64,000 nucleotides of DNA, taken from contig NZ_JADNRN010000001.1 of the NCBI RefSeq assembly GCF_015595035.1, positions 1,054,001 to 1,118,000 on the forward strand, in the 5' to 3' direction. The notes below the pieces were generated by a model. The model was not told the origin of the DNA. It saw nothing but the letters and a program-made list of their open reading frames with translations, and did not search any database. Positions 8,471 through 17,215 of this stretch are shown piece after piece. The translations under genes were made by a program, and so were the position numbers. The stretch's first letter is position 1; every line of letters starts with the position of its first letter. The DNA comes from Marinibium conchae. GTDB lineage: Bacteria; Pseudomonadota; Gammaproteobacteria; Enterobacterales; Alteromonadaceae.

Positions 8471-9985
8471 ATGAGAAACAAAACGGCCCCACAGCGCTCT
8501 CTTACGCTATTTCGAACTACTTTGACGGCATTAGCACTTTTTACCCTCGGTGCATGTAGTTCAGATGATAACGGCGATGGTGAAGACGCCTATTTAAATC
8601 TTTATAATGCCTCTGTGAATTCACCGGCAATTTTTCTTACTGTTGATGAAGATCTTGACAGTGATGATGATGATGAAATTGAAACGACATATTCTTCAGT
8701 TCGCTTTGGTGAGTCATCAGGCTATAAAACGATACCTTCTGATTCCTATTATATTGAACTCGCGTGGCAAGAGGAGGACAGCGCTGCTCGTTCCGATCTT
8801 ACTTTAGTTTATCAAGAGCAAACGAAACTTGAAGAAGACACTATCCGACTATTGGTGCTAGCTGGTGACATCCTCGACCCTAGCATTGTCAGTTATGATA
8901 TTCCTGTAATTGATGATGACGAAGATGACGATTTGGATCTTTTCAATCTTAGAGTGCTTAACATTAGCACCTCTACAAACCCCTATGATATTTACCTATC
9001 TGATGCTGATGAAACTTTCAACGAGGCCGAATTAATAGGCTCTTATTCTCCTCAAGAACTTTCAGAGAATCAAAAGTTCGAGCAAGAGCAATATATCTTT
9101 TACGTAACGGAGGCAGGCTCGGATGAAGTCGTTTATCAATCAAACGAAGTTACTTTTAGCTTAACCAGCCAATACGTGATTGCATTGCGAGATAACACAG
9201 GGGTAGGGAGTGCACCAGTACTGCTAGATTTAATTGCTAGTGGTGGCACAACCAATCTTCCCGATGACGATTCAGAAGCTAGAGTACGTTATTTTAATGG
9301 CATGCAAGTGAGTGAGCTAATGCCTGAATACACAGGTGCAATTAATATATCAACAAGCTCTGATGGCAGCGATTTAGATGTAAGCGCACTTGCTACAAAT
9401 AGCTTTAGTGAGCCGCTAGATAAAGATAATGGCGACTATAGTGTACGTATAAATGATAGCCAAACCGACGAAAGGCTGTTTGCTAATCAATTGTTGAGCT
9501 TGCCAGAAAATACTTACAAAACGATCTTTTATTACATCCAAGAGGAAGCGGTTGATGAAGATGATGACGGCAATGTGGATGAAAACGATGATGGTATCGT
9601 GGATGCTTATAAGGCTGTGCTGAGAACTCTGGAAACCACTACGCTTGAAGGTAATAGTATTTATGAGCATCAAGTAAAAGTAGTGAACTTAGTGGATAAC
9701 ACAGAATTTTCAAGAATTGCTACGTATTTTGTGAAAAGTGATGAAATTATATCCACCGCTGAGGCAACACGATCAGTGGTTTTTGGTAACCAATCAAGCT
9801 TATATTTACGCAACAATACATACCAAGTATTTGCAGTTGCAGAAATTGACGGGACTGAAATCATACTAACGCAAGATGAATTGACGCTAGATCAGGATAG
9901 CAACGCAATGTTTATGATTCTGGTTGAAGACGAAAATGCGGAAAATGGAGTCTCGATACAATGGGCAGATCAAGTTAGCGAATAA
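8471..9985 (+). CDS. Acidic lipoprotein with DUF4397-like repeats
   Basis: A 504-residue predicted lipoprotein. The signal peptide ends in a clear lipobox L26-G27-A28-C29 followed by SSDD, so an envelope location is likely. The mature part resembles DUF4397 proteins, with repeated beta-rich units of the type YLNLYNAS..., RVLNISTS..PYDIYLSD and RVRYFNGM. It is very acidic, with Asp/Glu runs (DDDDEIE; DDDEDDDLD) and a DEDDDGNVDENDDGIVD stretch near residue 360 that looks like a calcium-binding thrombospondin-3 or EF-hand-like loop. No enzymatic motif is visible. It stands alone with its own regulated-looking promoter and a downstream terminator. The function is unknown; an envelope or surface role under stress control is inference. 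Confidence 0.8.
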   Translation: MRNKTAPQRSLTLFRTTLTALALFTLGACSSDDNGDGEDAYLNLYNASVNSPAIFLTVDEDLDSDDDDEIETTYSSVRFGESSGYKTIPSDSYYIELAWQEEDSAARSDLTLVYQEQTKLEEDTIRLLVLAGDILDPSIVSYDIPVIDDDEDDDLDLFNLRVLNISTSTNPYDIYLSDADETFNEAELIGSYSPQELSENQKFEQEQYIFYVTEAGSDEVVYQSNEVTFSLTSQYVIALRDNTGVGSAPVLLDLIASGGTTNLPDDDSEARVRYFNGMQVSELMPEYTGAINISTSSDGSDLDVSALATNSFSEPLDKDNGDYSVRINDSQTDERLFANQLLSLPENTYKTIFYYIQEEAVDEDDDGNVDENDDGIVDAYKAVLRTLETTTLEGNSIYEHQVKVVNLVDNTEFSRIATYFVKSDEIISTAEATRSVVFGNQSSLYLRNNTYQVFAVAEIDGTEIILTQDELTLDQDSNAMFMILVEDENAENGVSIQWADQVSE

Positions 9986-9991
9986 AGCTTT

Positions 9992-10032
9992 ATGCCGTCC
10001 TTAGCAGAGATAATCACGCTAGGACGGCATTT
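9992..10032 (+). terminator. Rho-independent terminator after the acidic lipoprotein
   Basis: ATGCCGTCCT (9992-10001) pairs with AGGACGGCAT (10021-10030), extended by an inner AGC/GCT, with a short T run after it. It directly follows the lipoprotein stop. Confidence 0.7.
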
Positions 10033-10085
10033 CCCTGCCTTTAGCTTTGCATTTTGATATTGAATTATTCTTATTATTCACTACT

Positions 10086-10565
10086 ATGCCAAGCATGAAA
10101 ATGTCTCTTCCACTACACTGCTACGACGACAACGGGCGCATAAAGCCACCACTGTTGTTAATGTTTGCCCTTATATTCTTTGCGCGTAGCGTTGTGGTGT
10201 TTATTGCATCATTGTCATTTCGTCAGGATGGTAGTTTACTACTTTCTATCTTCTACCCCGACAAATATCAATTTTATCTGACTCTACTTGGTTCGCTTCT
10301 AAGCGTAAGTGTTTTGTTTCTTATTGGTTTTAGAGAAAAAATATGGAAGACAGGAAGGGCGAGGGTATTTGTCGCATTGCCTGTCTTGTTAGCCATTATT
10401 TGCGCTTTTGATCTTGGGCTACAGCTATATATTATAGCGCAGCAAGGCTATCTGTTTTCTTGGCCGATGGCTACGATATTTCTGATAACACTTCTCATTA
10501 TCTGGTACTTGCTGCTGAGCAAGCACCTCAGAGAAATATTACGAGACTGGCAAGCGAGTGTCTAA
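10086..10565 (+). CDS. DUF2919 family inner-membrane protein (YfeZ-like)
   Basis: The core begins LPLHCYDDNGRIKPPLLLMF, the signature of DUF2919, a family of small four-helix inner-membrane proteins (E. coli YfeZ) of unknown function. Hydrophobic segments lie at about residues 23-45, 60-80, 95-115 and 125-145 of the 159-residue form. I start at the ATG at 10086; ATGs at 10095 and 10101 are alternatives, and a TTG at 10047 would add 13 poorly conserved residues. No strong ribosome site is visible for any of them. It converges on the 135-residue gene on the other strand. Confidence 0.8.
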   Translation: MPSMKMSLPLHCYDDNGRIKPPLLLMFALIFFARSVVVFIASLSFRQDGSLLLSIFYPDKYQFYLTLLGSLLSVSVLFLIGFREKIWKTGRARVFVALPVLLAIICAFDLGLQLYIIAQQGYLFSWPMATIFLITLLIIWYLLLSKHLREILRDWQASV

Positions 10566-10602
10566 GGTAGACCGATTTACGCCGCTTATCTTCTGCCAAG
10601 TT

Positions 10603-11010
10603 TTACTGGGTTACACTACTTAGTGCTTCATCAAAATAGCGCTTCACACTAGTGTTTCGGTCATTTACCAAACGCTCATAACATATACCAGCAAAAGCAT
10701 AGGAGCGCTCATTGAATAACAACATTATTGTTGGCGCATCTTCATTTTCTATATTGTATTGCCACTTACCTCCAGCAAGCTTCCTGAAGGTTTCACCGAT
10801 ATATGCGCCGTAAATGTTACACAAGGTAAACACAGCTTTGTCTTCTAAGGCCTGGTCATGATAGCTATCCAAGAAGCGCAATAATGCCTCATCTACAGTA
10901 GCAATACTCTGCGCGCTGTAGTCGAGTACAAGACCAAACTGGTCGTTCGATGTTGTTATTGCGTCAGCTGCGCTATCGCGCATAAGTTGATTCAAAGCTT
11001 GTTGTTCCAT
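10603..11010 (-). CDS. Hypothetical protein, 135 aa, LysR partner
   Basis: I do not recognise this protein. It is a soluble-looking, mixed helix/strand protein with no signal peptide or membrane segment. The most patterned stretch is FTLCNIYGAYIGETFRKL, followed by GGKWQYN and then IMLLFNERSYAFAGICYERL. Its start lies 6 bp after the LysR stop, so the two genes are probably cotranscribed and functionally linked. It is convergent with the DUF2919 gene. No metal or catalytic motif stands out. Confidence 0.7.
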   Translation of the reverse strand: MEQQALNQLMRDSAADAITTSNDQFGLVLDYSAQSIATVDEALLRFLDSYHDQALEDKAVFTLCNIYGAYIGETFRKLAGGKWQYNIENEDAPTIMLLFNERSYAFAGICYERLVNDRNTSVKRYFDEALSSVTQ

Positions 11011-11016
11011 AAATAC

Positions 11017-11934
11017 TCACGGTTGACTGTTCATACTTGACGGTAAATCAATTTGACGGTGTTGTAAAATAAGCTTTTCTAGTAATTGGGTTCCGGGCCC
11101 TTTGTTGTCAGGGCTAGGACAAACTAAATAAGCGCTAAAGTGGCGAAAGTGGCTACCTTCCACCGGAAGAGTCACTAATGTCGCCTTCTCGAGCTCTTCT
11201 TTTACATAATGCTCGGGTAACCAACAAAAACCTAATTGCTGTTTAAGTAGTTCGATTGCCGTGTGAAAATGGCTTACCGTCCAGCGATTTTCTGATTTTA
11301 GCCAACCACTTTTTTCGCTTGGGTTTGTGGCCGAATCCTTAATTACTATTTGCAAATGCTGTGCTAGCTCTTTGGGATCGATAGGTAAAGGCATCGATGC
11401 CAGCGAATGTTGAGGGTGGCAGACCAGTATGAAATTAATATTTGCAAGAGGCTCTCCAAGAAAGCCTTTTGGTACGTTTACGTTGATGACCAAATCTGCA
11501 TCATGATTAATAATCGCATCCTCAGTACCTGTCAGTACATGGTCGATAATGTTCACGCGACTTCCTCTTGAGTGAGGAAGGAAACTACTCAACGCAGGGT
11601 AAAGAAGTGCCTTAGGGTAAGCCAAGTCAACGACAAGTTTTATTTCCGGCTCCCAATCTTGGTTGATATTAATAGCTAAGGCTTCAAGCTCCTCAACATT
11701 CTGTGTTAGATAACGAGAGCGCCGAAGCATGACTTCACCAGCGGGGGTTAATACTGCCTTCCTACCAATAACCTCAAGCAGTTGCACATTGAGCATGCTT
11801 TGCAATTTTGAAACTGCATGATTGAGAGATGATTGAGATTTATTAAGGTGTTGTGCAGCCTGAGCATAGCCGCCATAATCGACAACAGCCTGAAGAATTC
11901 GCCACTGTTCTAATGTGCTTTTCGGTCTAAACAA
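11017..11934 (-). CDS. LysR-family transcriptional regulator
   Basis: A standard LysR-type regulator of 305 residues: an N-terminal winged helix-turn-helix (STLEQWRILQAVVDYGGYAQAAQHLNKS, about residues 6-65) and a substrate-binding-like domain (about 95-295). The start is a TTG at 11934. An in-frame TAG lies three codons upstream and there is no in-frame Met until about residue 47, while a GAGGA site sits 9 nt before the TTG. It is divergent from the DedA-like gene with 132 bp between starts, and is followed by the orphan 135-residue gene. Target and inducer are unknown. By family habit it may control its own promoter and the divergent gene. Confidence 0.92.
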   Translation of the reverse strand: MFRPKSTLEQWRILQAVVDYGGYAQAAQHLNKSQSSLNHAVSKLQSMLNVQLLEVIGRKAVLTPAGEVMLRRSRYLTQNVEELEALAININQDWEPEIKLVVDLAYPKALLYPALSSFLPHSRGSRVNIIDHVLTGTEDAIINHDADLVINVNVPKGFLGEPLANINFILVCHPQHSLASMPLPIDPKELAQHLQIVIKDSATNPSEKSGWLKSENRWTVSHFHTAIELLKQQLGFCWLPEHYVKEELEKATLVTLPVEGSHFRHFSAYLVCPSPDNKGPGTQLLEKLILQHRQIDLPSSMNSQP

Positions 11935-11956
11935 CTCAGCCTATCCTCTATGGTAA

Positions 11957-11987
11957 AAGTGTTAAACATCTATTAAGCTCAACACTT
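11957..11987. promoter_or_regulatory. Inverted repeat upstream of the LysR gene
   Basis: AAGTGTT (11957-11963) and AACACTT (11981-11987) form a perfect 7-bp inverted repeat with a 17-bp spacer, 23-53 bp upstream of the LysR start. Such a dyad between a LysR gene and its divergent neighbour is a plausible autoregulatory site, but nothing more supports it. Confidence 0.35.
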
Positions 11988-12030
11988 AATTAAGTAATTG
12001 TAATGGATGATCTTGCTTTCAAGCATAGCG

Positions 12031-12064
12031 TAATCCAATCATAACGCACATTTATATTGGATTA
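12031..12064 (+). promoter_or_regulatory. Hairpin-forming inverted repeat abutting the DedA-like start
   Basis: TAATCCAAT (12031-12039) and ATTGGATTA (12056-12064) are perfect 9-bp arms with a 16-nt spacer, and the second arm ends 2 nt before the ATG at 12067. No separate Shine-Dalgarno sequence is visible, so a hairpin here would cover the translation start. It could equally be a DNA operator. Confidence 0.4.
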
Positions 12065-12066
12065 GC

Positions 12067-12723
12067 ATGAAGTACGCCTCATTTTTACCCTTGTCTGCGC
12101 TAGTAGCATTAGTCAGCATTGCCGCTTTAGTCGAATTTGGCATTATTCCACCAGGTTTGAGCTTATTGGAGAGCATGCAAGATAAGATGAAAGATGGCTT
12201 CTTTATCATGATATTTTTAATTATTCTTCTCGAATCCATAATCTATGTCGGTTTCTATTTTCCAGGGCAATTTTTTGCAGTTATCTTAGTAGTAGGTTCT
12301 AAACCTAGCAGTACAGACGTGCTTTACCTAACGCTCTGCATGGTTCTCGCTGCCACTATTGGCTCTGCAATCAATTACGGCATCGGTCGGGCTGCCGCTA
12401 AAAGGCAAGAGGCTAAGGGAAAGGAGATAACCAAGAAGACGACCAAGTTAAAGCATCTGTTGTTGGCGATGATACACATTAACTCACTCGCCTTTTTTAT
12501 GTTTTCCCAGGGCAATCAAGACAAGTCAGCAAAAGTGATTGCCACAGCAGGACTACTCAACTTACCTTATTATCTATTGTTGATTGCTGGCACCGCCGTA
12601 TTGAGTGAACAAGTAATGGCAATGGCGGAAAATACAGCGCTATTGATATCAATTGTGTGCACATGGTTAGCCATTGCCTTGTTCATCGATTTTCGACAGC
12701 ATCAAAAACAACAAAATGCTTAG
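12067..12723 (+). CDS. DedA/VTT-like inner-membrane protein
   Basis: A 218-residue polytopic membrane protein with a segment FFIMIFLIILLESIIYVGFYFPGQFFAVIL that resembles the DedA family's E-x(5-8)-P-G-E loop (here ESIIYVGFYFPGQF) and a later glycine-rich NYGIGRAAAK turn. DedA proteins are thought to take part in lipid scrambling and membrane homeostasis. A basic loop (KRQEAKGKEITKKTTK) separates the two hydrophobic halves. The match is by pattern and only moderate. It is divergent from the LysR gene and convergent with tcdA. Confidence 0.65.
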   Translation: MKYASFLPLSALVALVSIAALVEFGIIPPGLSLLESMQDKMKDGFFIMIFLIILLESIIYVGFYFPGQFFAVILVVGSKPSSTDVLYLTLCMVLAATIGSAINYGIGRAAAKRQEAKGKEITKKTTKLKHLLLAMIHINSLAFFMFSQGNQDKSAKVIATAGLLNLPYYLLLIAGTAVLSEQVMAMAENTALLISIVCTWLAIALFIDFRQHQKQQNA

Positions 12724-12737
12724 CTAAGGTCACTTCG

Positions 12738-13526
12738 CTATAAATAGTCTTTGACAATATGGCGAATAGCTCTTGATGCGGCTATGAAACCAAAATTGGC
12801 GGTGACGCTAACAAAAGCGCCAAAACCGGTACTACAATCCATTTTTCCACTGCCTTGTTGTTGAGATTTTTGAAAGCTAACACTTCCATCCGGTTGTGGA
12901 TAGCGTAGATGTTCGGTCGAGTAAACGCATTCAACACCAAAGTTTCGTTTTGGGTTTTTGCTAAAATGGTAATAGCGTCGTAGTTCTGAGCGCAGTTTTG
13001 CGGCCAAAGGGTCCTGTATTGTTTTCGCTAGATCGTTGCACTTAATTTGCAAAGGGTCGACTTGGCCTCCAGCGCCGCCTACCGTAATAATTTTTATTTT
13101 ATGGCGCTTGCAGTGAGCAATCATCGCAGCTTTAGCCTTTACGCTATCCACGGCGTCGATTACGACGTCAATGTCAGGAGTAATGTAGTCAGCAATCGTG
13201 TCGGTGGTAATGAAGTCTTCAATCGCATGCACATGGCATTGTGGATTTATGTCGTTAATTCGCTCAGCCATAACCTCTACTTTCGAGGCCTCTATTGTTG
13301 AATGCAAAGCGTGTAATTGTCTGTTGATATTAGTAGTCGCAATATCATCGAGGTCAACTAATACAATCTCACCAACAGCAGAGCGCGCTAGGCCTTCGGC
13401 AGCCCAGGAGCCGACGCCACCAATTCCAGCGACCATCACTTTGGCCTGACTCAATTTTCGTACACCATCTTCTGTGTAAAGACGACTTAGCCCAGAAAAT
13501 TGGCTTGGGATGGGTGTTGTGGTCAT
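12738..13526 (-). CDS. tcdA: tRNA threonylcarbamoyladenosine dehydratase TcdA (CsdL)
   Basis: TcdA is an E1-like enzyme that uses ATP to cyclise t6A at tRNA position 37 to ct6A. The N-terminal FSGLSRLYTEDGVRKL and the Rossmann motif G34-IGGVGSW, followed by VLVDLDDIATTNINRQ, are diagnostic. IDAVDSVKAKAAMIAHC and the C-terminal GSVSFQKS.. and DCSTGFGAFVSVTANFGF also match the family. Length 262 is normal. It is divergent from the yqjG-pirin pair (153 bp between starts), with an AAGGTAAC ribosome site. Confidence 0.95.
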   Translation of the reverse strand: MTTTPIPSQFSGLSRLYTEDGVRKLSQAKVMVAGIGGVGSWAAEGLARSAVGEIVLVDLDDIATTNINRQLHALHSTIEASKVEVMAERINDINPQCHVHAIEDFITTDTIADYITPDIDVVIDAVDSVKAKAAMIAHCKRHKIKIITVGGAGGQVDPLQIKCNDLAKTIQDPLAAKLRSELRRYYHFSKNPKRNFGVECVYSTEHLRYPQPDGSVSFQKSQQQGSGKMDCSTGFGAFVSVTANFGFIAASRAIRHIVKDYL

Positions 13527-13679
13527 AGTACTGCGTTACCTTCAATGATTAAACCATGATTAAAAAGCAATCCTTTCTAAATAATAGAATGGTTTGTCCG
13601 ATTTATACTAAGTTACGTTCCATTAATTTAATGCTTTAATAGTTCCTATCAATATCACTTACTATTAAAGGAAATCACT

Positions 13680-14639
13680 ATGGGCTTATTAGTAGACGGC
13701 GTTTGGAAAGACCAATGGTACGACACAAAAAAGAGCGAAGGCAAATTTGTTCGCCAAGATTCTAAGTTTAGACAAACAATTTCTTCTGAAAATGGTGCTG
13801 AATTCCCAGTAGAGTCAGGTCGTTATCATCTTTATGTAAGCTTAGCCTGCCCGTGGGCACACAGAACACTTATCTTTCGAAAGCTGAAAGGCCTTGAAGA
13901 ACACATTTCAGTTTCTGTAGTAAGCCCGGATATGCTCGATAAAGGATGGGTGTTTTCTGGCTATGAGGGCGCAACGGAAGATCACCTTTTTGGTTTCGAC
14001 TACATGCATCAAGTGTATACAAAAGCGAAGCCAGATATCACAACTAGAGTCACTGTTCCGGTTTTGTGGGACAAAAAGAAGAACACAATTGTGAACAATG
14101 AATCGGCCGACATTATTCGTATTTTTAACGATGCGTTTAACGAGCTTACCGGCAATTATGACGATTATTACCCAAAAAGCCTGCGATCTGGGATCGATGA
14201 AATTAACGACTACGTTTATCATCGCATTAATAACGGAGTCTATAAGTCAGGTTTTGCGACCACTCAAGAAGCATACGAAGAGGCTTTGCATCAACTTTTT
14301 GAAGGCTTAGATCATGTTGAAAGCATTCTTGAGAAACAACGTTATTTGATGGGCAATACACTGACAGAAGCAGACTGGCGCCTATTTACCACATTAATTC
14401 GCTTCGATCCGGTTTACGTTGGGCATTTTAAGTGTAATTTAAAACGTATTGCAGATTATCCCAACCTATCAGCCTACGTTCGAGAGCTATATCAAATTGA
14501 CGGGGTTGCAGAAACAACCAGTTTTGATCATATAAAACGACATTATTATTTTAGCCATACCATGATAAATCCAACGCAAGTTGTTCCATCAGGTCCGATA
14601 ATGGATTTGGAAAGTGAGCATGGTAGAGCACTAATATAG
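13680..14639 (+). CDS. yqjG: Glutathionyl-hydroquinone reductase (YqjG/Xi-class GST)
   Basis: Xi-class glutathione transferases reduce glutathionyl-hydroquinones through a catalytic cysteine. Here it is C57 in SLACPWAHR, within an N-terminal thioredoxin-like domain that starts MGLLVDGVWKDQWYDT; the C-terminal helical domain contains DWRLFTTLIRFDPVYVGHFKCNL. Length is 319, close to E. coli YqjG (328). The ribosome site AAAGGAAA is well placed. The pirin gene follows after 10 bp; pirins include quercetinases, so the pair looks like a redox or quinone-handling operon. Confidence 0.94.
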   Translation: MGLLVDGVWKDQWYDTKKSEGKFVRQDSKFRQTISSENGAEFPVESGRYHLYVSLACPWAHRTLIFRKLKGLEEHISVSVVSPDMLDKGWVFSGYEGATEDHLFGFDYMHQVYTKAKPDITTRVTVPVLWDKKKNTIVNNESADIIRIFNDAFNELTGNYDDYYPKSLRSGIDEINDYVYHRINNGVYKSGFATTQEAYEEALHQLFEGLDHVESILEKQRYLMGNTLTEADWRLFTTLIRFDPVYVGHFKCNLKRIADYPNLSAYVRELYQIDGVAETTSFDHIKRHYYFSHTMINPTQVVPSGPIMDLESEHGRALI

Positions 14640-14649
14640 AGAGGCAAAC

Positions 14650-15522
14650 ATGACAAATGTTAAGGCAAGTCATTCACCGACATCGAGTGAGAAAAAATAC
14701 GGAGTGGTAACGCAGATTGTGCAAGGCATGGCGTCATCAGACGGCGCGGGTGTCAAATTAAAACGCGTATTAGGTCAACCTATACTGAAACGTCTAGATC
14801 CGTTCTTGATGTTAGATGAATTTGGCTCGGAGCAAGCAGAGGATTATCTAGCTGGTTTTCCACAACATCCGCATAGAGGTTTTCAAACTGTCACTTATAT
14901 GTTGAATGGTAAGATGGGACATAAAGATAGTGTTGGCAATGAAGGACTTATAGAAGATGGGGGCCTGCAATGGATGAATGCAGGTAAAGGTATCATTCAT
15001 GAAGAAATGCCGAAACAAACTGAAGGTAAAATGAGAGGGTTTCAGTTATGGGTAAATTTGCCATCAAGTGAAAAAATGTCTGAACCGGGCTATCACGACA
15101 TCGCGTCGGCTAATGTGCCCGAGTTAATGATTTCCGACACAGCCAAAATCAGAATATTAGCAGGCGAATTTAAGGGAAGTCCGGGTGCGGTAAAAACCCA
15201 AGCTGTAAAACCCCAATTTTTCGATTTTCATTTTGATCAAGAGCAGTCGTTTGAGTTGCCTACTATTTCAAGCCATAACGGTTTTGTCTATGTATACGAA
15301 GGCGAAATAAATATCGAAGGGAAAAGCGTGAAAAAAGGGCAACTTGCGGTTATCCGTTTCACTGATGCCTTGTTAATTAAAAGCGCCAAGGCGACCAAGT
15401 TAATATTTGTAAGTGGAGAACCCATTAACGAACCTGTGGTGCAATATGGTCCTTTCGTTATGAACAGCCAAGATGAAATAAATCAGGCACTTAAAGACTA
15501 TCAGATGGGAGTTCTTGCCTAA
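14650..15522 (+). CDS. Pirin family protein
   Basis: A bicupin of 290 residues. The metal-site motifs of pirins are present: H73-x-H75 in PQHPHRGFQT and H117-x-E119 in GKGIIHEEM, with GLQWMNAGKG between them. Pirins bind Fe(II); the E. coli homologue YhhW degrades quercetin, and others act as cofactors of regulators. The protein starts with an extra about 15-residue hydrophilic leader. It is in an operon with yqjG (10-bp gap) and is closed by a terminator. The substrate cannot be told from sequence. Confidence 0.92.
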   Translation: MTNVKASHSPTSSEKKYGVVTQIVQGMASSDGAGVKLKRVLGQPILKRLDPFLMLDEFGSEQAEDYLAGFPQHPHRGFQTVTYMLNGKMGHKDSVGNEGLIEDGGLQWMNAGKGIIHEEMPKQTEGKMRGFQLWVNLPSSEKMSEPGYHDIASANVPELMISDTAKIRILAGEFKGSPGAVKTQAVKPQFFDFHFDQEQSFELPTISSHNGFVYVYEGEINIEGKSVKKGQLAVIRFTDALLIKSAKATKLIFVSGEPINEPVVQYGPFVMNSQDEINQALKDYQMGVLA

Positions 15523-15563
15523 GCTTTGGTCGCTAAACTAAGCGCATCGCTCATTGATTATTT

Positions 15564-15598
15564 ATGGCTCTGGACTGACTAGAGCCATCTTACTGCTT
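15564..15598 (+). terminator. Terminator after the yqjG-pirin operon
   Basis: ATGGCTCT (15564-15571) pairs with AGAGCCAT (15581-15588) around a 9-nt loop. A loose T-rich stretch follows. Confidence 0.6.
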
Positions 15599-15683
15599 TT
15601 ATTTTCCTATTAACCACCATAAACATTGAAAAAATGGCCTTTCTTCAATACCATTCAGGCAGATTACAAATTAAAGGACAAGC

Positions 15684-17096
15684 ATGAAACCTGTCGTATT
15701 AGCTGGTGGCACTGGAAGCCGCCTTTGGCCAAAGTCACGCGCCGCACTTCCAAAACAGTTCTTGGCATTAACGTCAGATAAAACGATGTTACAAGATACC
15801 ATACTGCGTCTACCTAAAGACAATATGGAGGAGCCCCTTTTTATCTGCAATGAAGATCATCGCTTCTTGGCTGCTGAGCAACTGCGTATAGCCAACATTG
15901 ATTACGATAGTATTATACTGGAGCCGATAGGGCGCAATACTGCACCTGCAATAGCGCTAGCGGCTTTTCATGCAATATCCTCTGGTGAAGATCCTACCTT
16001 GCTGATACTCGCCGCAGACCACTTGATTTCAAATGAAACTGCTTTTCATGATGCAATCGCAAAAGCTGAAAAAATTGCTCACGAAGGCCATCTCGTAACT
16101 TTCGGAATTGTGCCAACAGAAGCTCACACAGGTTATGGTTATATTCAAGCAGGCAGTAGCTTGCACGAAGTCGGTTTTGACGTTGCAAACTTTGTTGAGA
16201 AGCCCAATAAAGAAACTGCTCAGGGCTATTTAAGTAGTGGTAATTACTTCTGGAACAGTGGCATGTTCATGTTCAAGGCAAGTGTTTTTCTAAGTGAGTT
16301 AAAGCGCTTTGCACCAGAAATCTACGCCGTGTGCGAAAAAGCCATGAGCAAAACCGACGCCGACATGACCTTTTTGCGTGTCGATGCCGATATCTTCGCC
16401 ACATGCCCCGATGATTCAATAGACTATGCCGTTATGGAGCATACTAAACTTGCCTGTATGCTACCTCTCGATGCAGGGTGGAACGATGTTGGAAGTTGGA
16501 GCTCACTCTGGGAAACGGCTGAACATAAAGATAGACAAGGCAATGTCATCATCGGTGACGCACTCTTAGATGATGTTTCAAACAGTTATATTAACGCTGA
16601 AGAACGTCTCATTTCGGTTATTGGCTTAGATGACGTGGTTGTTGTTGAGACAAAAGATGCCGTTCTCGTAGCTAACAAGAATAAGGTTCAAGGCATCAAG
16701 AATGTTGTGAACGAGCTAAAACGCTCGAAGCGTCCTGAATTTGAGTTCCATCGCGAGGTTTTTCGTCCTTGGGGAAGTTATGATTCAATAGATAACGGAC
16801 AACGTTATCAAGTGAAACGGATCAGTGTTAAGCCAGGTGAAAAATTGAGTGTACAAATGCATCACCACCGCGCGGAACATTGGATTGTGGTTAGTGGTAC
16901 CGCCAACGTTACAGTGGGTGAAAAAACATCCTTAGTTACTGAAAATGAGTCGATTTATATTCCCATAGGTGAAGTGCATGCCTTGGAGAACCCTGGGAAA
17001 ATCCCTTTAGAACTTATTGAAGTTCAATCGGGAAGCTACTTGGGAGAAGATGATATAGTGCGATTTTCTGACCGTTACGGGCGAGTAAAAACCTAA
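15684..17096 (+). CDS. manC: Mannose-1-phosphate guanylyltransferase / mannose-6-phosphate isomerase
   Basis: A bifunctional type II PMI-GMP enzyme that makes mannose-6-phosphate from fructose-6-phosphate and GDP-mannose from mannose-1-phosphate. The N-terminal nucleotidyltransferase begins [14 protein letters not shown] (residues 6-19) with the FVEKPN motif near 171. The C-terminal cupin carries PWGSYDSID and [13 protein letters not shown], the zinc-binding isomerase part. At 470 residues it is full length. manB follows 119 bp downstream. GDP-mannose feeds capsule, exopolysaccharide or O-antigen; no assembly genes are in the window. Confidence 0.95.
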   Translation: MKPVVLAGGTGSRLWPKSRAALPKQFLALTSDKTMLQDTILRLPKDNMEEPLFICNEDHRFLAAEQLRIANIDYDSIILEPIGRNTAPAIALAAFHAISSGEDPTLLILAADHLISNETAFHDAIAKAEKIAHEGHLVTFGIVPTEAHTGYGYIQAGSSLHEVGFDVANFVEKPNKETAQGYLSSGNYFWNSGMFMFKASVFLSELKRFAPEIYAVCEKAMSKTDADMTFLRVDADIFATCPDDSIDYAVMEHTKLACMLPLDAGWNDVGSWSSLWETAEHKDRQGNVIIGDALLDDVSNSYINAEERLISVIGLDDVVVVETKDAVLVANKNKVQGIKNVVNELKRSKRPEFEFHREVFRPWGSYDSIDNGQRYQVKRISVKPGEKLSVQMHHHRAEHWIVVSGTANVTVGEKTSLVTENESIYIPIGEVHALENPGKIPLELIEVQSGSYLGEDDIVRFSDRYGRVKT

Positions 17097-17133
17097 GGGT
17101 AATTACTGCTACTGCGCAGTTACACCTGCGCTG

Positions 17134-17175
17134 TTACCAATGCACTATTATCAACGCGCTATTATCAACGCACTT
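17134..17175. repeat. Three imperfect 14-bp tandem repeats between manC and manB
   Basis: TTACCAATGCACTA (17134-17147), TTATCAACGCGCTA (17148-17161) and TTATCAACGCACTT (17162-17175) follow each other without gaps. An AGTGCATT just downstream can pair with AATGCACT of the first unit. The role is unknown; it may be a relic of slippage or a regulator site. Confidence 0.55.
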
Positions 17176-17215
17176 TAACGAGTGCATTATAATTAACACA
17201 TAAAAGACAAATTTA

